The position numbers and the translations under genes are program-made. From assembly GCF_023716665.1 (NCBI RefSeq), contig NZ_CP071859.1, positions 1,550,001 to 1,614,000 on the forward strand: a stretch of DNA of 64,000 bases. Direction: 5' to 3'. Below the pieces are notes generated by a model that saw nothing but the letters and a program-made list of their open reading frames with translations, did no database searches and was not told the origin of the DNA. Origin of the DNA: Vibrio sp. SCSIO 43135. GTDB taxonomy: Bacteria; Pseudomonadota; Gammaproteobacteria; Enterobacterales; Vibrionaceae. Positions 16,901-25,900 of the stretch are shown one piece after another; within the stretch, counting starts at the first letter, position 1; each line of letters begins with the position of its first letter.

Positions 16901-18895
16901 ATGAAATGCCGTTCAAGATTGACTCTGATAGCTGCTAGCCTTTGGCTGGCAGCTTCATCAGCTCAGGCTCTAGAAGCCAAACTTACCAAAGAGGACTTAC
17001 CGGTTCTCGCTCCAGAAGTTCAGCATGAAACCGCAAGCAAGCGGATCACATCACGCTTTACTCGTTCTCATTACAAACACTTCACTCTCAACGATCAGTT
17101 CTCTCAAGCTATTTTCGACCGTTATATCGAAATGCTGGATTACAATCGTAATATCTTCACCCAAGCAGATATCGATTCATTTCAAAAATGGTCGGTCGGT
17201 ATTGATGACCAATTAAAAGCGGGTAACAACCAAATTGCTTTTGACGTTTACAACCTTTCGATTCAGAAACGTTATGAGCGTTTTAAGTACGCGTTATCCT
17301 TGCTTGACGAAGAGATGTCTTTCGATATCGATGAAACGATAGAGTTAGATCGCTCAGAAGCTGCTTGGCCGAAAAACCAAGACGAAGTGGATGAGCTATG
17401 GAGAAAGCGCGTAAAATACGATGCGCTGAATCTAAAACTAACGGGTAAAGAGTGGCCTGAAATTAAAGACGTGCTTGGTAAGCGATACAACAACGCGATT
17501 AAGCGCATTAGCCAAACTCATAACGAAGATGCGTTTCAGCTGTACATGAATGCATTTGCCCGAGAAGTTGATCCGCACACGAGTTATTTATCACCACGTA
17601 ATGCAGAGCAATTCCAGTCTGAGATGAACTTGTCTTTAGAAGGTATTGGTGCCGTTCTCCAAATGACGGATGACTACACCGTGATTCGCTCTTTGGTCGC
17701 TGGTGGTCCAGCTTCAAAAAGTAAGCAACTCGGTGAAGGTGACCGCATCGTAGGTGTTGGCCAAGATGGCAAAGAAATTGTTGACGTTATTGGTTGGCGC
17801 TTAGACGACGTGGTTCAGCTAATTAAAGGGCCTAAGGGCACGAAAGTTAAGCTACAAATCTTGCCTGATGGTAATGATGTGAAAAGTCACGTTGTCACAA
17901 TTGTCCGAGACAAAATTCGTTTAGAAGATCGTGCAGTTAAGTCTGAGCTCATTGAAAAAGATGGCAAGAAGATTGGTGTTTTAGAAGTTCCTAGCTTCTA
18001 TGTCGGATTGTCTAAAGACACTGACAAGTTAATCACTGAACTGAAAGAGAAAGAAGTTGACGGTATCATCGTCGATCTTCGTAACAACGGTGGTGGTGCG
18101 TTAACTGAAGCAACATCTTTATCAGGTTTGTTTATTGAAAGTGGCCCGGTTGTCCAAGTTCGTGATAGCTACGGCCGAGTTAATGTAAACAGTGACACAG
18201 ATGGCAAGATCTCTTACCAGGGGCCGTTAACGGTTCTAGTGAATCGCTATAGTGCATCAGCATCAGAAATTTTCGCCGCAGCGATGCAAGACTATGGTCG
18301 TGCGATTATTCTAGGTGAAAACTCTTTCGGTAAGGGGACTGTTCAACAGCATCGCTCTTTGAATCACATCTATGATTTGTTTGATAAAGAGTTAGGTTAC
18401 GTGCAGTACACGATTCAGAAGTTCTATCGAATTGATGGTGGCAGTACGCAAAACCGAGGTGTGGTTCCTGACATTCCATTCCCAACGCCAATTGAACCTA
18501 GCGAAACAGGTGAAAGTGTTGAAGATAACGCACTCCCTTGGGATCGCATAGATCAAGCGAAGTTTAGCCCGCTGAAAAGTAATGAAGAACTGATTCAGCA
18601 ACTAACAACGAAGCATCAAGCTCGTATCGCCAACGACATGGAATTTGGTTTTATCCGCGACGACATTGCGAAGTACAAGGCAGAAAAAGACGAGAATACG
18701 ATTTCTCTCAATGAGAAAACTCGTAAGGCTGAAAGTGATGAGGCAGACGCCAAACGTCTTGCGCGGATCAATCAGCGTCAGAAAGCCGAAAATGCAAAAG
18801 AGTTTAAGTCATTAGATGATGTGCCAAAAGACTATGAGGTACCTGATGCGTACTTAGACGAGTCGGTTGCCATCATGGTTGATATGCTCAACTAA
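16901..18895 (+). CDS. prc: Tail-specific periplasmic protease Prc (Tsp)
   Basis: Periplasmic serine protease (664 aa) that degrades proteins with exposed nonpolar C-termini and trims cell-wall enzymes. A signal peptide ends near SSAQALEA (residue about 25). A PDZ domain lies near residues 230-320 (MNLSLEGIGAVLQM, GEGDRIVGVGQDG). The Ser-Lys dyad is visible: serine in NRYSASASEIF and lysine in ENSFGKGTVQQ. Also present is IVDLRNNGGGALTEA. The SD is AAAGGAGA, closely following proQ. Confidence 0.96.
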   Translation: MKCRSRLTLIAASLWLAASSAQALEAKLTKEDLPVLAPEVQHETASKRITSRFTRSHYKHFTLNDQFSQAIFDRYIEMLDYNRNIFTQADIDSFQKWSVGIDDQLKAGNNQIAFDVYNLSIQKRYERFKYALSLLDEEMSFDIDETIELDRSEAAWPKNQDEVDELWRKRVKYDALNLKLTGKEWPEIKDVLGKRYNNAIKRISQTHNEDAFQLYMNAFAREVDPHTSYLSPRNAEQFQSEMNLSLEGIGAVLQMTDDYTVIRSLVAGGPASKSKQLGEGDRIVGVGQDGKEIVDVIGWRLDDVVQLIKGPKGTKVKLQILPDGNDVKSHVVTIVRDKIRLEDRAVKSELIEKDGKKIGVLEVPSFYVGLSKDTDKLITELKEKEVDGIIVDLRNNGGGALTEATSLSGLFIESGPVVQVRDSYGRVNVNSDTDGKISYQGPLTVLVNRYSASASEIFAAAMQDYGRAIILGENSFGKGTVQQHRSLNHIYDLFDKELGYVQYTIQKFYRIDGGSTQNRGVVPDIPFPTPIEPSETGESVEDNALPWDRIDQAKFSPLKSNEELIQQLTTKHQARIANDMEFGFIRDDIAKYKAEKDENTISLNEKTRKAESDEADAKRLARINQRQKAENAKEFKSLDDVPKDYEVPDAYLDESVAIMVDMLN

Positions 18896-18918
18896 CCAGC
18901 CAATTTACAGTGTAATTT

Positions 18919-18948
18919 AAAGCGAACTCGAAAGGGTTCGCTTTTTTT
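18919..18948 (+). terminator. Terminator of the proQ-prc operon
   Basis: AGCGAAC (18921-18927) pairs with GTTCGCT (18936-18942), followed by six further T residues. Confidence 0.9.
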
Positions 18949-18962
18949 ATGACATTAAATAA

Positions 18963-18978
18963 CGTGATTTAGATCAAA
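18963..18978. promoter_or_regulatory. CRP- or FNR-like site upstream of the two-lobed secreted protein
   Basis: CGTGATTTAGATCAAA matches the CRP consensus TGTGAN6TCACA at 14 of 16 positions when the E. coli core spacer is used, and matches the FNR consensus TTGATN4ATCAA at 13 of 14. It lies about 60 bp before the start codon. Which regulator binds cannot be decided from sequence. Confidence 0.45.
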
Positions 18979-19036
18979 AATTTCGCGTTATTGTGAAAGC
19001 AATCCTAAGCTTAAAGAAAAAAGTGAGGAGTGCGCT

Positions 19037-19729
19037 ATGAAATGGATGGTAATAATACTCGCTTGTTTCAGCTTTACAGTATCAAGCAATACCGTAGTCG
19101 AAGAGGCTACTAAAGACACTGATAAATCGAACAGTGCCGATTTAACACAGTTTGATCTGCCATTTCTTCTTGGCGATTGGTATTTGATTAATCCAGATCC
19201 GGAAAACTCCTCTGAGAATTTTGTAGCGATTAAACTTACTCTAAATTCCAATTATTCATTTCAAATAGATATTCAGAAGAAAGATTACAGTGTCGACCAT
19301 TGGGAAGGGCTCTACGCTGCAAACGAAGATACCATTATTCTAGGACTGAATACCTCTCAACCTCAGGTCTATAACTACGAAGGCAACCACAATTTACTAA
19401 ATATGAACGGTGTTACGTTTACCAAAGCGTTACCAAATGCACTGGCGGGTATGTGGTCGAGTGAGTCTTTGTCTGGCGACGATTTGCTTGCTAGCAATGT
19501 GAGCCAGATGGACTTGGTATTGCAGCCAGATTTTGTCTTTTTGTTTAGGGTGAGTAATAGTGATGGAGAAGAGGCAGTACATAAAGGTGTCTACTATACA
19601 GAGGGCAATAACTTGGTACTGCTTTATGAAAATGGTGAGCACAACACAACTTACACGCTGCAAAATGACCGGTTAACCCTTGAAGAGGAAGGTGGCGGCA
19701 TGTTTGCCGTACTCAATCGAATCCGATGA
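19037..19729 (+). CDS. Unknown secreted protein with two similar beta-rich lobes
   Basis: A 230-aa protein with an N-terminal signal peptide (hydrophobic residues 3-16). I do not recognise the family. Two halves look alike: LLGDWYL, then a LTLNSNYSFQI strand, HWEGLYAANEDTIILGL, and NMNGVTFTK in lobe 1; LAGMWSS, LVLQPDFVFLFRV, HKGVYYTEGNNLVLLY and EEGGGMFAVLNRI in lobe 2. This is the pattern of duplicated lipocalin-like or META-like barrels. It has no cysteine after the signal peptide and no lipobox that I would trust. SD GTGAGGAG precedes the ATG. It stands alone between two terminators. Confidence 0.7.
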   Translation: MKWMVIILACFSFTVSSNTVVEEATKDTDKSNSADLTQFDLPFLLGDWYLINPDPENSSENFVAIKLTLNSNYSFQIDIQKKDYSVDHWEGLYAANEDTIILGLNTSQPQVYNYEGNHNLLNMNGVTFTKALPNALAGMWSSESLSGDDLLASNVSQMDLVLQPDFVFLFRVSNSDGEEAVHKGVYYTEGNNLVLLYENGEHNTTYTLQNDRLTLEEEGGGMFAVLNRIR

Positions 19730-19797
19730 AACGATTAACTGACCAGTCTATCTGAATTAGCTGATTGTATATTTATTGTTTATTAATTCAGCACTTA

Positions 19798-19830
19798 TAC
19801 GAGGTATTTAAGGCAAATACCTCGTATTTT
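19798..19830 (+). terminator. Terminator upstream of pepN
   Basis: A perfect 12-bp stem (TACGAGGTATTT at 19798-19809 with AAATACCTCGTA at 19815-19826) with a five-base loop is followed by TTTTG. Confidence 0.88.
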
Positions 19831-19908
19831 GTATTTAGGAGTTGTATCGTAACCGTTAAATCATAAAGTGATATTTCACTCTTATCTCTCGTCAAAAGGA
19901 TCAAGACA

Positions 19909-22515
19909 ATGGCTCAAACTCCTACGGCCAAGTACCGCAAAGATTATCAAACTCCGTCGCACAGTATTTCAGAAATAGATCTAACCTTCGACTTATATGA
20001 TCAAGCCACAACTGTGACTGCTATTTCTACAGTAAAGCAATTAGGCGAGCAGAATGCGCTAGTTCTAGATGGAGAAAGTATCGAACTAAAGTCTCTGAAA
20101 GTGAATGGAACAGACTGGGCAAATTATACTTTGCTTGATTCTAAGCTAGAGATCAAAGATCTGCCTGAGCAGTTTGAGTTATCAATAGAAACGTTGGTTA
20201 ATCCTGAAGCGAACACGGCTTTGGAAGGCTTGTATAAATCTGGTGGAGCATTCTGTACTCAGTGTGAAGCAGAAGGTTTCCGAAGAATTACATACTACCT
20301 AGACCGTCCCGATGTCTTAGCGAAATACACTACGAAGGTGATTGCCGATAAGCAGCAATATCCATATTTGCTAAGTAACGGAAATCGAGTGGCTGAAGGT
20401 GATTTAACAGATGGTCGTCATTGGGTTCAATGGCAAGATCCGCATCCTAAACCAGCGTACCTGTTTGCATTGGTGGCAGGTGATTTTGATGTCTTACGCG
20501 ATCAATACAAAACACAATCTGGACGAGACGTAGAGTTAGAGATCTTTGTCGACAAGGGAAATCTTGATCGAGCAAATCATGCAATGGTGTCTTTAATCAA
20601 CTCCATGAAATGGGATGAAGAGCGATTTGGACTCGAATACGATTTAGATATTTACATGATTGTAGCCGTTGATTTCTTCAACATGGGTGCAATGGAAAAT
20701 AAAGGCTTGAACGTATTTAACTCTAAGTACGTGTTAGCCAATGAACAAACGGCAACAGATACCGACTACCTTGGTATTGAAGCTGTGATTGGGCACGAGT
20801 ATTTCCACAACTGGACGGGTAACCGAGTTACTTGCCGTGATTGGTTTCAGCTTAGCCTTAAGGAAGGGTTAACTGTTTTCCGTGATCAGGAATTCTCTTC
20901 TGATTTGGGTTCACGTGCCGTAAATCGAATTAATAATGTACGCATTATTCGTGGTCCTCAGTTTGCTGAAGACGCGAGCCCGATGTCACACCCAATTCGT
21001 CCTGAAAAAGTGATTGAAATGAATAACTTCTATACATTGACTGTCTACGAAAAGGGCAGTGAAGTTATTCGAATGATGCACACGCTTCTTGGTGAGGAAG
21101 GTTTCCAAAAAGGCATGAAACTTTATTTTGAACGCCATGATGGAACGGCAGCGACTTGCGAAGATTTTGTTTCAGCAATGGAAGATGCTTCTGGTGTTGA
21201 TTTAGCTCAGTTCCGCCTTTGGTACAGCCAATCAGGAACACCAACGTTATCGGTATCCAGCCAATACGACTCTGAAGCAAATACATATACACTTAAAGTG
21301 AGCCAACATACAGAAGCAACTCAAGACCAATCTGAGAAGCAAGCCCTTCATATTCCATTTGATGTTGAGCTGTATGACTCCAAAGGCCAAGTCATCGCGC
21401 TTCAATCTAATGGCCAGCAACTCGATAACGTTCTTAATGTGACTCAGTCTGAGCAAACATTCATTTTTGAAAATGTTCAAGAAAAGCCAGTGCCTTCAAT
21501 GTTGAGAGAGTTCTCGGCACCTGTGGTTCTCGACTACGGATATTCTGACGATGAGCTTATTTTCTTGATGGTCCATGCGAAAAACGAATTTGCTCGTTGG
21601 GATGCTGGGCAAATGTTATTGGCGAAATACATTAAGAGTAATGTTTCTCGCGTACAAAATGGTGAGTCAATAGAGCTTGCTGAATCCGTCATCGATGCAT
21701 TTAGAGGCGTACTGCTCAGTGAATCCTTGGAACCAGCATTCATTGCTGAGATGATGGCGCTGCCAAGTCACAACGAAGTATCTGGTTGGTATAAGCAAGT
21801 TGACGTAGATTCTATCGCAATGGTATTGAAGACAATAAAAGTGAACATAGCTGAAGCACTTGAAGATGAGCTTAAAGCGGTTTACAACCACCATGCCCAA
21901 GAGAGCTACACAATTGAGCATGCAGCGATTGGTAAACGCGCATTACGCAACATTTGTTTGTCATATCTGGCATTCACATCTGAAGGTAATCAGTACGCGC
22001 AAGCCCAGTATCAAAAAGCTAACAATATGACTGACACGATTGCTGCTATGAATGCAGCCAACAGTGCGAAACTCCCTTGCCGTAGTACATTGATGGATGA
22101 TTACAGCGAGAAGTGGAAGCATGATGGATTAGTCATGGATAAGTGGTTTGCGCTGCAAGGTACCAACCCAGCAGATGATGTTTTAAGCATTATAAAAGAC
22201 ACCATGAACCATGAGGCGTTTAGCTTAAAGAACCCGAACCGTACACGAAGTTTGATTGGGGCTTTCCTAAATATGAACCCGGTTCAGTTCCATGCTAAAT
22301 CAGGAGCAGGCTACCAATTTGCTGGTGAGATCTTAAGGGAGCTTAACAACAGTAACCCTCAAGTGGCTTCGCGCTTGATTGACCCACTGCTCAAATTCCG
22401 TAAATACGATGATGAGCGCCAATCTCTGATCAAGAAAGAACTTGAGTCTCTGCAGTCTTTAGATAATCTTGCGAAAGACCTGTTCGAAAAAGTAAACAAA
22501 GCGTTAGAGTCTTAG
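19909..22515 (+). CDS. pepN: Aminopeptidase N
   Basis: Cytoplasmic M1 zinc aminopeptidase (868 aa) that removes N-terminal residues from peptides. It shows the exopeptidase motif GAMENKGLNVFN and the zinc site HEYFHNWTGNRVTCRDWF, with the downstream glutamate in SLKEGLTVFRDQEF. The start MAQTPTAKYRKDYQTPSH and the C-terminal helical domain fit E. coli PepN (about 870 aa). SD AAAGGAT precedes the ATG. It appears monocistronic, with a hairpin on each side. Confidence 0.97.
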   Translation: MAQTPTAKYRKDYQTPSHSISEIDLTFDLYDQATTVTAISTVKQLGEQNALVLDGESIELKSLKVNGTDWANYTLLDSKLEIKDLPEQFELSIETLVNPEANTALEGLYKSGGAFCTQCEAEGFRRITYYLDRPDVLAKYTTKVIADKQQYPYLLSNGNRVAEGDLTDGRHWVQWQDPHPKPAYLFALVAGDFDVLRDQYKTQSGRDVELEIFVDKGNLDRANHAMVSLINSMKWDEERFGLEYDLDIYMIVAVDFFNMGAMENKGLNVFNSKYVLANEQTATDTDYLGIEAVIGHEYFHNWTGNRVTCRDWFQLSLKEGLTVFRDQEFSSDLGSRAVNRINNVRIIRGPQFAEDASPMSHPIRPEKVIEMNNFYTLTVYEKGSEVIRMMHTLLGEEGFQKGMKLYFERHDGTAATCEDFVSAMEDASGVDLAQFRLWYSQSGTPTLSVSSQYDSEANTYTLKVSQHTEATQDQSEKQALHIPFDVELYDSKGQVIALQSNGQQLDNVLNVTQSEQTFIFENVQEKPVPSMLREFSAPVVLDYGYSDDELIFLMVHAKNEFARWDAGQMLLAKYIKSNVSRVQNGESIELAESVIDAFRGVLLSESLEPAFIAEMMALPSHNEVSGWYKQVDVDSIAMVLKTIKVNIAEALEDELKAVYNHHAQESYTIEHAAIGKRALRNICLSYLAFTSEGNQYAQAQYQKANNMTDTIAAMNAANSAKLPCRSTLMDDYSEKWKHDGLVMDKWFALQGTNPADDVLSIIKDTMNHEAFSLKNPNRTRSLIGAFLNMNPVQFHAKSGAGYQFAGEILRELNNSNPQVASRLIDPLLKFRKYDDERQSLIKKELESLQSLDNLAKDLFEKVNKALES

Positions 22516-22524
22516 TCAATAAAA

Positions 22525-22556
22525 GAGGTGGTAGCCACGAGCTACCACCTCATTAC
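22525..22556. terminator. Hairpin between pepN and the DUF2835 gene
   Basis: GAGGTGGTAG and CTACCACCTC form a 10-bp stem. There is no U tract on the plus strand; on the minus strand it is followed by TTTTAT. It may weakly terminate pepN or protect its 3' end. Confidence 0.5.
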
Positions 22557-22581
22557 CACTGTATAAAATTCCAGTAAGAGT

Positions 22582-22800
22582 ATGAACCAGTACTATTTCA
22601 GTCTTAACATCAGCTATCAAAATTTTGTTGTACATTACTCTGGTGCAGCGAGCCAGGTGCAAGTCATTACAGACAATGGTTTGAGGCTACAACTACCCGC
22701 AACCCGGTTTAGACCTTTTCTTAGCCAAATTGGCGTAAAAGGGCGCTTTAGGCTAACAACTGACCAAAACAATAAGTTTCTAAAGTTAGAAGTTCTGTGA
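22582..22800 (+). CDS. DUF2835 family small protein
   Basis: A 72-aa soluble protein recognised as DUF2835 from the pattern YYFSLNISYQNFVVHYSG, then RLQLPATRFRPFL, GVKGRFRL and a C-terminal FLKLEVL. The family is widespread in gamma-proteobacteria, all-beta by prediction, and of unknown function. SD AGTAAGAG is weak. It lies between pepN and the glutamate dehydrogenase gene, as I recall for other vibrios. Confidence 0.82.
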   Translation: MNQYYFSLNISYQNFVVHYSGAASQVQVITDNGLRLQLPATRFRPFLSQIGVKGRFRLTTDQNNKFLKLEVL

Positions 22801-22989
22801 GTAACTGATTTCATAGATGTTTAAATAGAACTTTAATCACATTATCAAACATTTCACCTCTTACCACCTGTAAAACAATTAACTATTTATCAATAAAGCT
22901 TTTACAATAACTCTGCATTACCCGAAGTAGGCACTATGCTTACACCATCCCCTACAAAAAACATACAATTCTAATTGTGGAGTGTGAAT

Positions 22990-25900
22990 ATGACCGCGCG
23001 TGAAACTTTAATGCCGGTTCTGCTTGAAAAAGTGTATAAGCTTATTCAAGACAAACTCGAGCTTGCTCATCAACCTTTAGTTACACAACTCGCTCAGCAT
23101 CTTTTTAGCAATATTGCACAAGATGACCTGATGGAAAGAAACGAATCGGATTTATACGGTGCGGTTGTCAGCCTTTGGCACCATATCAATGAAAAGAATC
23201 CGGAAGAGATTTCTGTACGAGTATTCAATCCAACAGTTAGCCGCCAGGGTTGGCAGTCAACACACACAATTGTAGAAATGGTCGTTCCAGACAGCCCATT
23301 TCTAGTCGATTCAGTAAAAATGGCACTCAGCCGTTTAGATCTTTCTTCTCACTTAATGCTTCATGGTCCAACTCAAATAGAGCGTGATGATAAAGGCGTC
23401 ATAAAAGGAATTAACTCAGGGGAAGGTGGTTTCCAATCGCTGTTCCACGTTGAGGTTGACCGTCTAAGTAGCAAAGAAGAAATGGCTTCGCTGAAAAACG
23501 AACTTCTTAGTATCATGAACGATACGGGACTGGTTGTTAAAGATTGGTTGCTGATGGTTGAAAAGCTAGAGCAAGTGACCAACGAAGTCGAAGCACAAAA
23601 AGACAAAATTTCTATTGAAGGTGATCACTACGAAGACACCGTCAAGTTCCTACGTTGGTTAGGAAATCACAATTTCACCTTCATGGGCTATAAAGAGTAC
23701 GACTTAGTTTCAGTCGATGGTGATACCGAGTTAAGGCCAACGAAAGATAAAGGCCTTGGTTTGTTTGCCAATGAGCGTCGAGTCCGTAGCGTAAAACTAT
23801 CAGATTTCCCTGATTCTGCTCGTTTAGAAGCGAAAAAGCCTTTCTTGCTTATTGTTACCAAGGGCAACACTCAGTCACGTATCCATCGTCCTGCATACAC
23901 CGACTACATTGGCGTTAAGAAGTTCGATAAGAACGGCAAGGTGATTGGTGAGCATCGATTTACTGGCCTTTATACCTCAGCAGTCTATAACCAAAGTGTT
24001 GAAAGTATTCCACTGATCCAAGAGAAAGTAGAACGTATCTTGGAGTCGAGTGGTTACCGAGACGGCTCATATTCATACAAAGCACTGCACAATATTTTAG
24101 AAAACTACCCACGAGATGAACTGCTACAAGCTAAAGAAAACGAACTGCTTGAAGTAGGTATGGGTGTCGTTCAAATGCAAGATCGTGACTTGCTTCGTTT
24201 GTTTGTTCGCAAAGACCCATTTGGACGTTTCTTCAGCTGTATGGTTTATGTAACGAAAGATCGTTATAACACGGAACTTCGTCGTCAAACCCAGAGAATC
24301 CTAAAGCAGTACTTTGGTTGTGAGCAAGAGGTTGAATTCACAACTTACTTCTCTGAAAGTCCACTAGCAAGAACTCACTATATTGTTCGTGTTGATAACA
24401 ACAACATGGACGTAGATGTAAAAACAATCGAGCAAAACTTAATGGAAGCATCTTCTACTTGGGATGATCGTTTATCAGACGCGATTATCGCAAACTTTGG
24501 TGAAAGCAAAGGGTTACCACTTTCTAAAGAATATTTGCGTGCATTCCCTCGTTCGTACAAAGAAGACATGATGCCAGGATCTGCGGTTGCAGACATTGAG
24601 CGCTTAGAATCACTAAGTGATGATAACAAACTTGGTATGCTGTTCTATCGCCCACAAGAAGAGGCGGCGGATTCAAAAGCGGTGCGCTTGAAACTGTACC
24701 ACCGTGATGAGCCAATCCACCTTTCTGATGTAATGCCTATGCTTGAAAACCTTGGCTTACGTGTGATTGGTGAATCTCCTTACCAAGTGAGTAAAACAAA
24801 TGGCCAAACTTATTGGATCCTAGATTTCTCAATGCTTCATAAGAGCGAGAAAACTGTGGATCTACGTGAAGCTCGTGATCGATTCCAGCAAGCATTTGCT
24901 GCAATTTGGGCTGGCGATCTAGAAAGTGATGGCTTTAACCGATTGGTATTAGGCGCTTCATTAACAGGACGTGAAATCTCAATTTTACGTGCTTATGCTC
25001 GTTATATGCGCCAAGTTGGCTTCCCATTCAGTCAACAATACATTGAAGATACGCTGAGCCATTATCCAGATCTAGCAAAAGGCCTAGTGGATCTTTTCGC
25101 TAAGCGCTTTGAACCTAAATCGAAAGGCAGCCAAAAAGGTCAAAACGATCTTATTAAGAAGATTACCGAGCAGCTTGATCATGTTGAGAGCTTGGATGAT
25201 GACCGTATCATTCGTCGCTATATGGAAATGATCACTGCGACTCTTCGTACCAACTACTATCAGTTGGACGATAATAAGCAGTATAAGCCTTGGCTATCGT
25301 TGAAGATGAAACCAAGTGATATTCCAGAGATTCCTCAACCGGTTCCAGCGTTCGAAATTTTCGTTTATGCACCAGACATTGAAGGTGTGCATCTGCGTGG
25401 TGGTAAGGTTGCGCGTGGTGGATTGCGTTGGTCAGATCGTCAAGAAGATTTCCGCACGGAAATTTTAGGTTTGGTTAAAGCACAACAAGTTAAGAACACC
25501 GTTATTGTTCCTGTTGGGGCGAAGGGTGGTTTCGTATGTAAGAGACAACATACTCTAACAGCACGTGATGAGATCTTCGCTGAAGGTCAACGTTGTTATA
25601 AGCGTTTCATCAGAGCATTACTCGATGTGTCAGATAACATCATTGAAGGTGAAGTTGCACATCCTAAGAACGTCGTGCGTCATGACGAGGACGACCCGTA
25701 CTTGGTCGTTGCTGCTGATAAAGGCACAGCGACATTCTCTGACTTGGCTAACTCTGTTTCAGAAGAGTACAACTTCTGGCTAGGTGATGCATTTGCGTCG
25801 GGTGGCTCTAACGGCTACGACCACAAAGCTATGGGTATCACAGCGAAAGGTGGTTGGGAATCGGTTAAACGTCACTTCCGTGAGATGGGAATTAACTGTC

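Noticed and set aside
22921..22945. Sigma-54 promoter before the glutamate dehydrogenase gene (AGGCACTATGCTTAC)
   Set aside because: GG and GC are spaced too closely for the -24/-12 arrangement.
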